Shown here: piece after piece, positions 41,001-53,000 of the stretch | Layout: each line of letters begins with the position of its first letter | Numbering within the stretch: the first letter of the stretch is position 1 | From: Eutreptiella sp. 'Long Island Sound 2002' | Lineage: Eukaryota > Euglenozoa > Euglenophyceae > Eutreptiales > Eutreptiaceae | NCBI GenBank assembly: GCA_964036045.1 | Contig: OZ038384.1 | Span: 65,817,355 to 65,881,354 of the forward strand | DNA length: 64,000 nt | Reading direction: 5' to 3' | Notes under the pieces: generated by a model | Databases searched by the model: none | What the model was told of the DNA's origin: nothing | What the model saw: only the letters and a program-made list of their open reading frames with translations | Made by a program: the position numbers and the translations under genes

Positions 41001-44000
41001 ATTTTCTGGCTCTTTGGGCTACCAGCTTAGGACTACTAGCTTTGGACTACCAGATGCCGCCGGATGGGTTTTTGGGCGGCTCGGGGATGTGGTGGTAGTG
41101 CCCAGAAGAGACTGGGTCCGGGCAAGTATTCTGGCACCCATCAGGGGCCGAGGGACCCAACAAGGATGCCCACCCAGTCCGAGCCTTGGGACCCTCATGT
41201 GACTTTTTCCAAGATTCTTTGCCCAAGCCAACCAAATTTCTGGTGAGTTTGCAATCACAGCATAACTCATTCCGACGCTCCGCAAACGAGATTACTGCAT
41301 GCATTAGATATCGCATGTGCCAGTCGATCCTCTGCTTTTGTGATCAAAATACGCAGGACGCGTGTCCTGTTTGCTTTTGTTGTTTCAAGAGCCGATGGCA
41401 GCTGCTTGGTTTTGACTGTGTTTGCAGGTGTGACCGCAGGAACATGAGGATTTTGTACCGAGGCAATTTGCTAATGGATGAGGATGCACTGACTGACAAG
41501 ATTGATATTGTCATAGTATGCTGCTGGCAGCACAGCACAGCACAGCACTGCACAGCGCAGCACAGCACTGCACTGCACAGCGCAGCACAGCACTGCACAG
41601 CACTGGACACTACTTGTGGCACAGTTTGACGTACCCGCTGATGTGCCATACAATTTCTGTTCGAACAATCTTCAGCATTTTCCGCATTGAGGTAACGTGT
41701 CACATTTTAAGAATCTTTGGCCAGCAGTACAAACAGAGTCGAGTTTGCGTGGCACATGCAGCGCAGAGGTTATAGGTCTTCTGGGGGCAGTTGCGCCTGC
41801 CATTTTATCCACCAAAGTCTGTGCTGCTTCTGTGAACGTCCCCCCCGTCACTCTTGCCCATTGATGATTCTTTTGGGGTGGGGCCTCCAGCGGCTGCAAG
41901 GGCGATTCTATGACAAACTGCTGAGCAGTGGATCAGGATTACCTGCGAACCCCCGTGCAGTTCATTGTGGTGCTGAGCTGTGCCTCATTCGAGTCTAAAA
42001 GTAAAAGACCATCAGTGTGCACAAGCATTTTTCCTCACACCATGCCCCGAACGTGGGATTGTGTTGAGCGAGATTCCGTGATATCTCGCTCAGGTAAGTG
42101 TTCCTTCCCCCCCACCTGAACAAAAGCATTTCCATGCTTTGCAATGGTGCAAATATTTGTTGGACAGCGATGAGGAATCGCAGGTTTTGACGTGTGGATT
42201 ATTGGAAACTCCATAACACAACTGACCGTCGTGTTGGTGTTCCGGCCCAGGCAACTCCCAGATTTACTTTCTGATTTCAAATGGAAACCTATGACCCCGT
42301 CCTCGTTCTCTTCAATATTTTTAATGGACTGTTTCAAAATTCGCGATGCTACGCCTGACCAACGTTGTTAGGATTTTCGCACCGGCACTTTTTCCTCCGG
42401 TTCCTCCGGTTCACATGTATTCGTAAATGACAAACAATGACATCCTCATGCACATGTTCATACTGCAGGTGTTCACATGTATTCGTAAATGACAAACAAT
42501 GACATCCTCATGCACATGTTCATACTGCAGGTGTTCAGTGTAGAACATTGGTGACAAAAACCAGAAAAGGATTGAATGAATTGAAAATGTCCATGCAACA
42601 CATGATGGCAAGGTAGGGCAAAAGTAATCACTTGCAGGAGCCTTGCCTTTTTTGATGTTCCACCACCCCACCCCGTCGCAGTTCAACGCATATGCCAAAG
42701 TTCGGGTAACTGCATTGATAACGCAGTTCTCGAAAGTGTCCATCAGCTGTCTCATTAGTGGAGTTCCTCGGATTGAGTTGCCATGTTCCTGCATAGTTGC
42801 TAAAAATCTTTGCGCTATTCCTGCGTAGTTCCTCAAAATCTCTTGTTCTTACATACTACTTCCTACCCCGATGCACATGCAAAATCTCTTACTTTTTGCA
42901 ATGTTTGTGCCATGCTACACATTTCCTCATGCATGTATGTATATTGTCCTACAAACATCTCTGCAGTGGTCTTACGTCCTTCCTAAAAAATCTCTGCCCT
43001 GTTCCTACGTTGTTCCTCGACACTGTTCCTATGTAGTTCGGAACGACACTAACAAGACAGCTGGTGTCCATGCCTCAGTTTGGCGGTTTGGCTGCACAAC
43101 AGCCTACTGCGAGGGCAAGAATGCATGCAATGTGGAATGCGGTTGTACGCCAATACCGCCCGAGTAATTCTCTCCCAGGCATCTGTCGTCTCTCGTGTGT
43201 GCCAGGATGGACATCTCATATTGAATGTGGAGTTGGATTACATGCCGCGCCACTTGCAGCTGCTGCAGAAGTATGAAGTTCTGGAGACAGTGGTGGGTAT
43301 TCAAATCAATTATGGTGCGTAATTTCCTGTTGCAGGACAACATCCCTTGTGATGCCTCTCTATGATTGAAATACTTTTGGCACATTTGTCTTCTTCATTT
43401 CTCACTGGATGATGTGGTGGTCCATATGCTGTGGAGCAGGAGTGTGCTATGGAGAGTTCGAAAGGCGCTGTTATGGCGCATGCATGTGCTGTGGTAATGC
43501 ACTGCGCTGCCCAGGGGAATCCTTGATCTTGGCCCCAAAAGATTGACCGCTGAGCTGTGTTCGTCTGCCTGCTGGGTGCATGTTTGCATAATTTTCCTGA
43601 GGCCTTTGAATCATCGTATTCCTGGACAGTGTTAAACGGTATCAAACGGATTTGCAGTGTTGAAGGGCGTTGAAGGGCTGCAAGTCGTATGTGAATTTCC
43701 GTTGCACAACAGTTCCACTGATTGTGTCCACATGGGATATTTTGAACAGCGGAGTGTCGCATTTTTCCTCTTGTTTGGTTTCTTCCCAATCTTCTTTTGG
43801 CCGATTTGGACACAGGTGAGCCATGTCTGCAGGGTGCAACCCCGCCACAGAGATGGCGGGGTTGCGCCATGGCACCCTGGATCACCGTTGTTGAGTTTCA
43901 GTAACGGAGATGGATCTGGTCAGGGTACAAGTGTTCCCGTTGTAGCACATTCAATAGAGCTGACTCTTTCGGGGACTAGACGGCTGTCCTCACCAGTAGG

Positions 44001-47000
44001 GCCGATCTTGAAAATCTTGAGATAGCACCCCGGACCCCTGTCATTGGTTAGGGGGTCCAAACAGAAGAAAAACGTTGAATGGGGCCTGGGTCTGGATCGA
44101 CACAGTGGCAGCAAAAGGCCAACCAAGATTTTCCAATGTGCAAACAGGCCCAAAACAGTGCTTTTGGGGGCCACCAAACACCACTAGGAGGGCCTAGTTG
44201 GTGCTACATAAGGTTACACTTACTCCCCCTGTCACCAAACGATCACCCAACAACAGCCCAAGGGTCCCCAGGAGTTGTAGGAGGTCACCCGGAAATCACA
44301 ATTTTTCAGCCAACCCGTAACAGCCTGAAAACGGCATAGTCCTCGCTGATGGGAACCCATAGGGGGGCCAATCTTGGAAATCTTGAGATAGCACCCCGGA
44401 CCCCCATCATTGGTTGGGGGGTCCATAGAGAAGAAAAAAGTTGAATGGGACCTGGGTCTGGGTTGACGCACAGTGGCGGCTATAGGCCAACCAATTTTTG
44501 CTGAAGCCATCTCAAAATATGTGCAAGAAAAATTTCATCCCAACATGACACAGGCTAGTGAGTATTGTACTCGAATCCAGCTAGCATGGTGTTTGCCATC
44601 TGGGTGCAAATGCTTAAGCAAACCCCTGATTTGAGGGTTCATTTTAAGAACACCTCTGCACCACGCCACCAGGTCCACCATGGGGGCATGGGAAGGTTCT
44701 GCAGAACAAAACACAGGGCAGGAGCCTAAATGAGCCATGATTGGCTTCCCATTTGCCCAATACCATTTGCCAGTCATGGGTCAGGCCATCTCAAACTGTC
44801 AAATGAATTACCGACTCTCAAGATGCATTTTCTCAATGTCCTGCAACGCTTTGCAGGAGATGGATTTCGTATGTCAGTTGCATGAAAAAAAAGCAATGGC
44901 CACATCAGTTTTGTGGCATTTCTTGCTTTTCAATCTATTGTGTATGCATGCGTTCTGCATTGCAAAATGTTGAAAACACCGTACGCTATTATCCCATGTT
45001 CAGCTCTTTTTTTTCCTCCTGCTGGCACAGGTGAAGGAATTCCACCGAAACTCATAACTGTTGCAGTGGTCAAAGGTTTGTTGCTGCTGCGTCCTTCTGT
45101 GGCAAATTGGGAGTAGACGTGAGGCATGCAACAAGTGCAGATCCAACCAATTGATTGACTGTGAAGGGGCTTGTGAGCTGTTGGGGCTTTGAGATTCAAT
45201 GTATTGTGCATGTGCCGGTATTGTAGTTCGGATTATTTGATTATGATGTATGCTGGTGAATCAATGGAGAGACTGTGAAGGATTTCTCTGGGCAGGGCAG
45301 GTTGTTGGTCCAAACTGGTTCCAACCTACCCTGCCTACCCTGGGAAGCTGAATGGTGGAGATGTTTGCCTGGTATATGGACGATGGGTATCGGTGAAAGA
45401 TGTGTGCTGAAGCTTTAGAGGGTCCCTTGTATTGTTATCTAAGCTGCGTGTTCACCACCTGCAATTCCAGAAGGTATGGGCTGGGATAACTGATTGGTGT
45501 CAGCTGAGGTAAATAATTGGTCACCATTATTTGGTCACCATCAGGCTGAAGCATCAGGGCCCGCATTGCCAAAGTCAGGGATATTTGTGGGAAGCAGGAA
45601 CTCATTTTGGCTCACCCATTTGGGGTAACCCCTGGGGGGGGGCGCCCGCTGACGGCAAAATGACCGTGAATGAGCGTGAATGACCGTGGACAAGGGTGAC
45701 ACACACACACAGGCATTCGGTGTGAAGTTGGGCAAGTATCGCTAGATTGAATCCATTAGTAGCAATATCTGTGGCTCCTCCCTTCCTTTTGTGCACCAGC
45801 CCCACTTCCATGATTCTCAAAATAATGCTCCCACCTGTAGGCTTAATGAGCCCGCATTCTTGAACTGCTACCATCGCTTACGAGTCTTTTGAGGGTCCAT
45901 ATCTTTTTCCCGATACAGGCATATGAGATACGAGCCAACCCAACCTTGGCCACATAATCCACCACCTACAGCACCAGCACTGAAGCACAGCCAGAGATTT
46001 CTGATGGGGAATTGGGAATGCCCCTGTAGACAAGGCCAGCAGCATCACCCAAGTCTAAGGACCAAGGATTACACGCAGGAGGATTTAACCGGCGCTTTCA
46101 TATTTCATGCTTGTGACTCATGGGATTGGGTGCGTTGTGTTGTTGTATTGGACAGCTAATTGGGAGGTTTGGCATGCAATGAAGCCGTGCTGGTGACTGT
46201 GAATGACCGTGAATGACCACCCCTGAAACGTTTTTCAATCCATTGGGCGACCTCACTTGTGCATAGAACAACCACGAGGTGCTCCTGAAATGCAGTGAAC
46301 GATGATCTGAAGCATTATGGGTAAGTGGCTGATGGGCCCCTGCAGATGCTCTTCACAAATGGCTGTTCCCGTAGGCTTCCAACACAAACAATATATGGGA
46401 GGTTATCGCAACAAGAAGTCCGAGGTCCAGTATCACCATGCTGTTGCGCAAACTGATCCCAAAAAAAGAGAGCCCAAACCCAAGGTGTGCAGGGTGCGGG
46501 TAGTGCATGCTAGTTCAGGGGTGTGTAGCTGCCAACGAACAACACAAGTACCTTTGAAATTGATAAGACACAAGAAAATTAAACATCCTACACAGATCCT
46601 CGCTCCTGTGAGAGTCAAGACTCTGCATTCCTCTGTCTACTTTTGCAGCCGCCATGCTACAGTCGTGATACACAGACAGCAGGCATATCACGTTCCCAAC
46701 AGAGCAAGCGGGAGGCATGGACACAGATGGTATGTTCCTTGTATTCACCCTTAACTTGACTTGCTGTACAGGCCAGTAGTACCCGCAGGATATGCACCAC
46801 CCACTGTCCCGCCAGGCAGTGCCGCAGACCTGTCGCCCCGAATTCCTGCAGCGTAGCCGTGTGTTAGGAAGTCATAGGTCCGAAATGTGGGCTGCATGTT
46901 ACACCATACCCTTGAATCCTCCTTGTGCAGCCGATGTGTGTGCTGCTTTCATAAGATCCTCTGTCCGGTTGCATAAACCACATCCTCCAAAAAGTTTCTG

Positions 47001-50000
47001 TGCATAAATTCAGGCAAGACCACCAGATAGCCTCAAAAACATCTTTACTGGTCTGCGAACATTTTCACTGCATTTTGGGCCACAATGAGATAAGTGAATT
47101 GCATTTTTCTCCAGACTTCATGGTGTCCCCATGCAGTGCCTGTCGGGGCCGTTAGCCCACCCTACGCACTGCCACCAGGAACATACTACCCTAAAGACTG
47201 GCCCCCTGTGCCCGCTGCCCTATGTGTGTGGGTGTCACACATGCAGCAATTACACACACGTACACACACACACACGCGCGCGCGCGCGCGCGCATACACG
47301 GCTACTCACCTGCTCTCACACAGCTTCGTGCTGGAGGCAATGCTATATTTCTTTGATGGCACCCTGATGAAGCCCCTGCAGCAGCCCAGTGCAGGAGTCA
47401 GGACAGGAGGGGTGGGTTGGAGGCCCACAGGCTGAGCATAAGATGTCGGGCCCAACAAGAGGCCGTTGTTCTGAGGTTATGGGAGGGGTCTGGATGTGTC
47501 CCACAATGGGCCGCTTATTCCATTTCATTCCTGAAATTTGAATAAGCGGCCTCGCGTCCCCGGATCTGCGTTGTCGCTGGTGAAGATGTGGGCGAAGATT
47601 TTTTGGGTTGATGGGTCTCAGTGTCCAAAAGACTCCCCTCATATATCTCCCCTCGTTACCGTATTCCCCCTGTTTATGAGACATCATACCAGTAGGCATG
47701 CGAAGAATTTCCGTGCACATGACAATCTTGTCAAACCTTCGCTGAGAATGCTCAGACTCATATGTCGAGTCAACAGCAGAGCCGTTAAATCCTAACAAGG
47801 GATGTAAACCGACTCTGGGAGACCCGGCTCTGTCAACGCCCCTAAAAAAATCCTCAATGACAATGTTACAACCTTTTAAAACCAAAAACAAACCTCATTG
47901 CCCATGGTGAATACTACTTTGCCCTTGCCTCTGTATTTGTTCTTGGAATGGAGTGATTGGCACCTGTGTGTAGGTGCATAGACTGTATCTCCCGATTGCA
48001 TGACAGCCAAGTCAAGCTGCAAAAGTGTGGAAAGGCAAACAGCTCAGGATGGCCAGTCGCCAATCGGGAGGTTTTGAATTATATTTGGGTCCATTTCTAC
48101 TCTGTTCTGTAGGTGGGTATGCCATCATCTGTTTCCTTTTTCACCCATCAGGCACGACCGGGTTTAGAAATTGACACAAGTGCAGACCGGATTTATACGG
48201 CAAAGCCATATTTCTCTGCCAAAGATTTGCATGCATTGAGAGTTCTAAAGGTGTGTTCTCGTTGTAATTTTGTGCCTTGTGCTTAGGATCCCCACGATAG
48301 GCAGATTGGCAGAAACACGAGGTTTGAATGGATACAGCAACCAGGGATCAATTTGAGTGCAGACTCCGGGTATTGCTGGTGTGACCACGTTTCCTGCTCA
48401 TTTTACCACCGTGAACAGAACATAGCACAAAAGTGTTCGGTTGGAGGGAATCGCCTGGAGATGGTTTAGGTGTGGAGATCCAGCCCGGTGGCAATGTTGG
48501 CTGGCCAGCAGATCTCCGGCCAAGGGATTCAGCGTCCAGCCTGCGTTTACAAAAACAGGTGGCAACAGACTACAGATGGCTGTAACCATATGCACAGGTA
48601 GACGCTGGGTGAGGAGATTTATCACGTGCAAGCAGAACACTGGATGGAATTGTGCACACTGCCTGATGTATTGCATGTTGTGACGCAAAGAGACAACGTA
48701 ATGAAGGGGGCCAAAGGCAAAAAAGCATCAAAAAGCATCCCACAATAATTTTTATGTCTGCTCACATGGTTACAGTAGTCTGTAGATTGCTGCTGCAGTA
48801 GACACTGCTCCTTGTACTGCCTGCATGTTGTGGACAAACAATATTCAGGCCAAGGGCTCCCTTTTGATTTCATTTGTGGATGTGGGTACAGCAGTCTGAA
48901 GTCTGTTGACTGCTTACAGTCAACGCAGTCTACCAATGCATGCTGTAGACGTGAGGAGACATCTGAAGGGGGGCTAGAGGCTCCCTTTTGGAAAAGCATC
49001 CAGCAAAAGTGTGTGAAGCAGAAACCTTTGCACAGAGTTACAGTGGCATGCTACAGTCGCAGACACTGTCTGCATGTTGCAGATGCGAATAGGCCAGAAA
49101 AAAAATTAAAGGCCCGTTTCCGAACAATGGGTCCAGTGAGCGTTTGCATATGCACATTGGTACAGTGGTCTGTATTTTGTAGACGCTGTCTGCTGCAGTA
49201 AACATGGTCAGCTATTCGTAAACACTGCCTGCATGTTGTAGACGCAAAGAGACAATATTCAGGAAGGGGGTCCAAGGCCCCCTTCAAAAAGGGGACCAGT
49301 AAGGACATTCTACGCTTGCACAGGCATACAATCTGAAGGTTGTGTGTCTGCAATTGGGAGTTTAGGGGGCTTGGGGAATGAACCGGTAAATGTCAGCCAG
49401 CAATCAGTCAGTCGCACTCTCATCCAGAGATTTGTCTGGCCAATTTCTGGCATACATTTTTGGCCAACATCCCAGGCCACGAAAAAGGAGCAGTCGGTAA
49501 CGTAGCCCATGCTTTTGCCGTGTAGAGCTGGCCAGTTTGGCTGCCCCAATCAACTGGGTGCATCTCCATGTTGAACGTAGTGTAAATTGGAGCTGTCTTC
49601 CAAGAGTAACGAATTGGTGTTACCCCTGAGATGAGGTGTGAATGGCAAGTGATCACTGTTTGTGTGCTGCTTTCGCATGCCATCTGGTTCATCTGACGAC
49701 AGTTGATGACGAGGCACACTGACGCGTCAGTTTTTTCCCCAGTTCTCTCGCTTGAGAAAATTGCGCCTTGAGGCTTCCACAGGAATGCACCAAATATAAC
49801 CAGACGAATTTTTGAGAGCGTGTGTGCAGTGCGCGTGCGCGTGGGTGAGTGTGAGTATGCATCTGTGTTGGCACGTGCGTGCGTGCGTGTGTGCCTGTGT
49901 CTACGTGTGTGCGTGCATGCATGGGTGCGTCCAAAGGGTAGTGGAACTGGCAGGGGGAACTAGGGGGTGGGACACATTTGCCTTTCGAATTTCTCGCCAA

Positions 50001-53000
50001 GTATTATTCGCTCCCGAGTGATGTATTCTGCTTGTCATCTTACGCTGACAGCATCTAGTTGTGCCAGAGCTCAATGCAGACTTTGACAGCATTAATCTGG
50101 TTTTTACAGTGCATCGTGCTGCAAGCCAGTGTGCGTGGATGGTTTGCCCGGCGTTTGGCCAAATTCATGCGAGAGGACGAAGAGGCTCGACAAGAAGCTC
50201 GGCGGAAAGAAGAAGAGAGGCGCAAGAAGATTCATGAAGCCAGAAGGCAACGGTGTGTGTCTTGCTTCGTGTGCAATACGGCGGTATGGGTGAACGTTTG
50301 GTGCCCTTCAGGTGCTGGGCACCTGGAAAACATTTCTTGGAATTGCATGTGGCTGTCAAATGTCCAGCCCGTATGAGCCCGTTTTGCACTGGGATGCTGG
50401 ATCTATTTCAAATCTGACGGGGCCTCAGAATGTTTCACCAACCACCTGGGGAACGCGGACTTTCAATGTAGGTGAGGGTGACGTCGACAGAGCCCCTAGA
50501 CCCACCCCTCCCAAAAGGGGGTCCGTAGTGAAACCTAGTAAAAAAATTTTTTTTTAAATTTTTTTTTACTAGGTAACAGTTTACTAGGTTCACTGGTTTT
50601 TACTAGGTATTGGGAACGTAGTAAAAAAAATTTTTTTTAACTAGGTTTCGGAACCTAGTCAAAAAAAGTTTTTGTTTTTACTAGGTTTCAGAACCCAGTG
50701 AAAAAAGATATTTTTTTTTACTGGGTTACTAGGTAGCCGCCTTGCCCAATTGTGGGCCACTTCTGACTCTGCCCCCTGCTCTGAAGCGGTGGGGACCCCC
50801 CAGGCGGCAGGGGTTATGTAGCCACCTTGCCCACAAGTGGGCCACTTCTGACTCTGCCCCCCGCTTTGAAGCGGTGGGGACCCCCCAGGCGGCAGGGGTT
50901 ATGTAGCCGCCTTGCCCATGTGATCATGACCCGGCGCCGCCGTAACCGCCATGCGCGCAGCGGCAGGCGGAGGCGGGGCAAGAGCCGCTCGCGCAAGCGT
51001 TCGGAGGAGGCCGTTCGGCGGCGCGCGGCGCGGCGCCGAGCCGCGCTGCGGGAGAAGTTGGGTGCCTTGGTGGGCCGCAGGGCCTGTCACCGGGTGCTCC
51101 TCCGGAATGGGGTGCGGCTGTACGTCGCGTATGGCGTGCCTGACGATCCCGGGGAGAGGGACGACTTCCTGGGTGCCGCGGCCATGGACCTCGCCAAGAG
51201 GGTTCGGGGGCGGGCGACAAGGCGCGCCACCGCGGTCGGGGACCCCAGGGTGAAGCCGGGGGGCAGACACACTTGCGGGGGGATGTGGGATGTGGTGGCT
51301 GGGGCGGGGGGAGGACAGAGGGTGGTGGTGTCACGGACGGACTGGAACGGGGGCCGTCGCACCCCCGTGCCGTATCTGTGGGTGCAGGGGTCTTACCCCT
51401 TGGTGGTGAGAATAGCTGGCCACTTCAGGCCGTTGGTGTAGTCTGCTTTTTGGGGGGTAAGCCTATCTTCGGGGGGCTGGGGTGGGAGTGAGCGCTCGCC
51501 CATTGCTTTGCGTCTTTGTCAGGTCTCTGAGTGCTACCCTGGGGTGGCCGGGCTGCTTTGCGCCCGGGCGGTGCTCGCGCATTTGCAGGCGTTATGGGTC
51601 TCCATGGCCGCGCCGGTGTTCTGATTGTTGTGCGTGTACCGTTTTCTCTCTGCGTTTGGCAGGTCCAGTATGAGCAGGCGGGGGCCCTCCGGGCAATTGT
51701 CTGTAGAGGAGGCTCTGCCCTGCGTGGATGTAGAGGGCTGTCTTCGTGGTTGTGTGCCGGGCGTTGGTCCTTTGGCCTGCGCCACTTCCACTTTGCTGTG
51801 GGTCCGGGGTCCATGCTTTCTTAGGCTTGGTGCTGGGTTGAGCGCTGGCCCACTGATTTGGGATCTGGTGCGGGTCTCTGGGGGGCTGCCCTGGGCTGAC
51901 CGGGCTGCCATGCGCCCGGGCGGTGATGCCTGACGGTCGCTGTACATTCGCCCCTTCCTCATTGGCGGTGGTAGGGGTCGTCCACGCTCTCTTAGGCTTG
52001 GTCTGCGGACGCCTGAAGCCTGGCGAGCCGCGCCGGTGTGTGCGGGGCGCCTCTGGCGCTTTGTGTCTGGGGACACCGTATACTTCGTGGGCGTGGCGTG
52101 TGTCGCGCGCTGGCGCCGCTAGGTCTCAGGCCTGCGCCGCCTGTTGGGGGGGGGGGGAGGTTATGCGGCAGTTTGGCATGAACGAGACCCACGAGGAGGC
52201 AGCACACTGACGAGATGTACTACAAGAGACGTGCGTGTTTTGCCTCCTGTTTGCGTGTTTGCTTCTGGTTTTAGCAAAATCTTAGCTCAGCCGTGCCTGA
52301 GCTCTGGTTTTGCTCGTCGGGTGGTGTGTGTGTGTGCGTGCGTGTGTGCGGTGAGCCTTTGTACTTGTAGAGCATTTTTGCTTGTTGCCAGCAGCCCACC
52401 CGTCCCACCCAATGACGCTATTTGCGACTTCTATTGCCCATAGCGGGCTTTTGTGACTGCCCACGAGGAGGCGGCACACTGACGAGATGTACTACAAGAG
52501 ACGTGCGTGTTTTGCCTCCTGTTTACGTGTTTGCTTCTGGTTTTAGCAAAACCGTCTCCATTGCAAAGCAATGCCAGTTCGGAGGTTAAGCTTCTGCGTT
52601 GAATGTGTGGTGTAAGCGGGGAGAGGTGCTTGTAGCCTAGCGCTGTGTGGTCCAAGGCCACCACCTCAAGTTGCTATGGCCATACGTACGCACTTGCCTC
52701 CACCCCCAACTAGCAGTTGTGTGCACCTTCAATATTCTAGCCGGAGAGGGGGGAAAAGAAAAACCTGATGACTGGGGACGCCCGGGGCTCCTCATCAGTG
52801 TGGAGTCGCGATGCCCAACCCCATTGTAAAGCGGGCTAAGCGAAATACCATTCAGAAAGTCTATGTATACGCCAGGGTAACGTGCCCTTTTGCATGTGAC
52901 AGGTGCAAAACCCAATAGAGCTTGTTGGTGTGCCATAACCGTATCTTTTTTCAACCCTCAAATTGTCCAGAGTGCTCGATGGCACACACTCAAACTGCGC

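Noticed and set aside
41344-41703. Cys/Ala-rich minus-strand frames at 41.3-41.7 kb
   Set aside because: They translate the CAGCA/CTGCA microsatellite in an IQUB intron.
43064-43276. Frame at 43,064-43,276 (MPQFGGLAAQQP...) as an IQUB exon
   Set aside because: The frame at 43,206-43,314 matches the ubiquitin-like domain and both splice phases; the other does not.
50827-51490. Several overlapping GC-rich ORFs on both strands at 50.9-51.5 kb
   Set aside because: High GC leaves all six frames open. Only the one with a plausible start after the 85-bp repeats was kept, at low confidence.
52560-52700. Possible 5S rRNA (phrases ggaggttaagc and atggccatac)
   Set aside because: The two phrases are in the wrong order and spacing for 5S rRNA, and the rest does not match.
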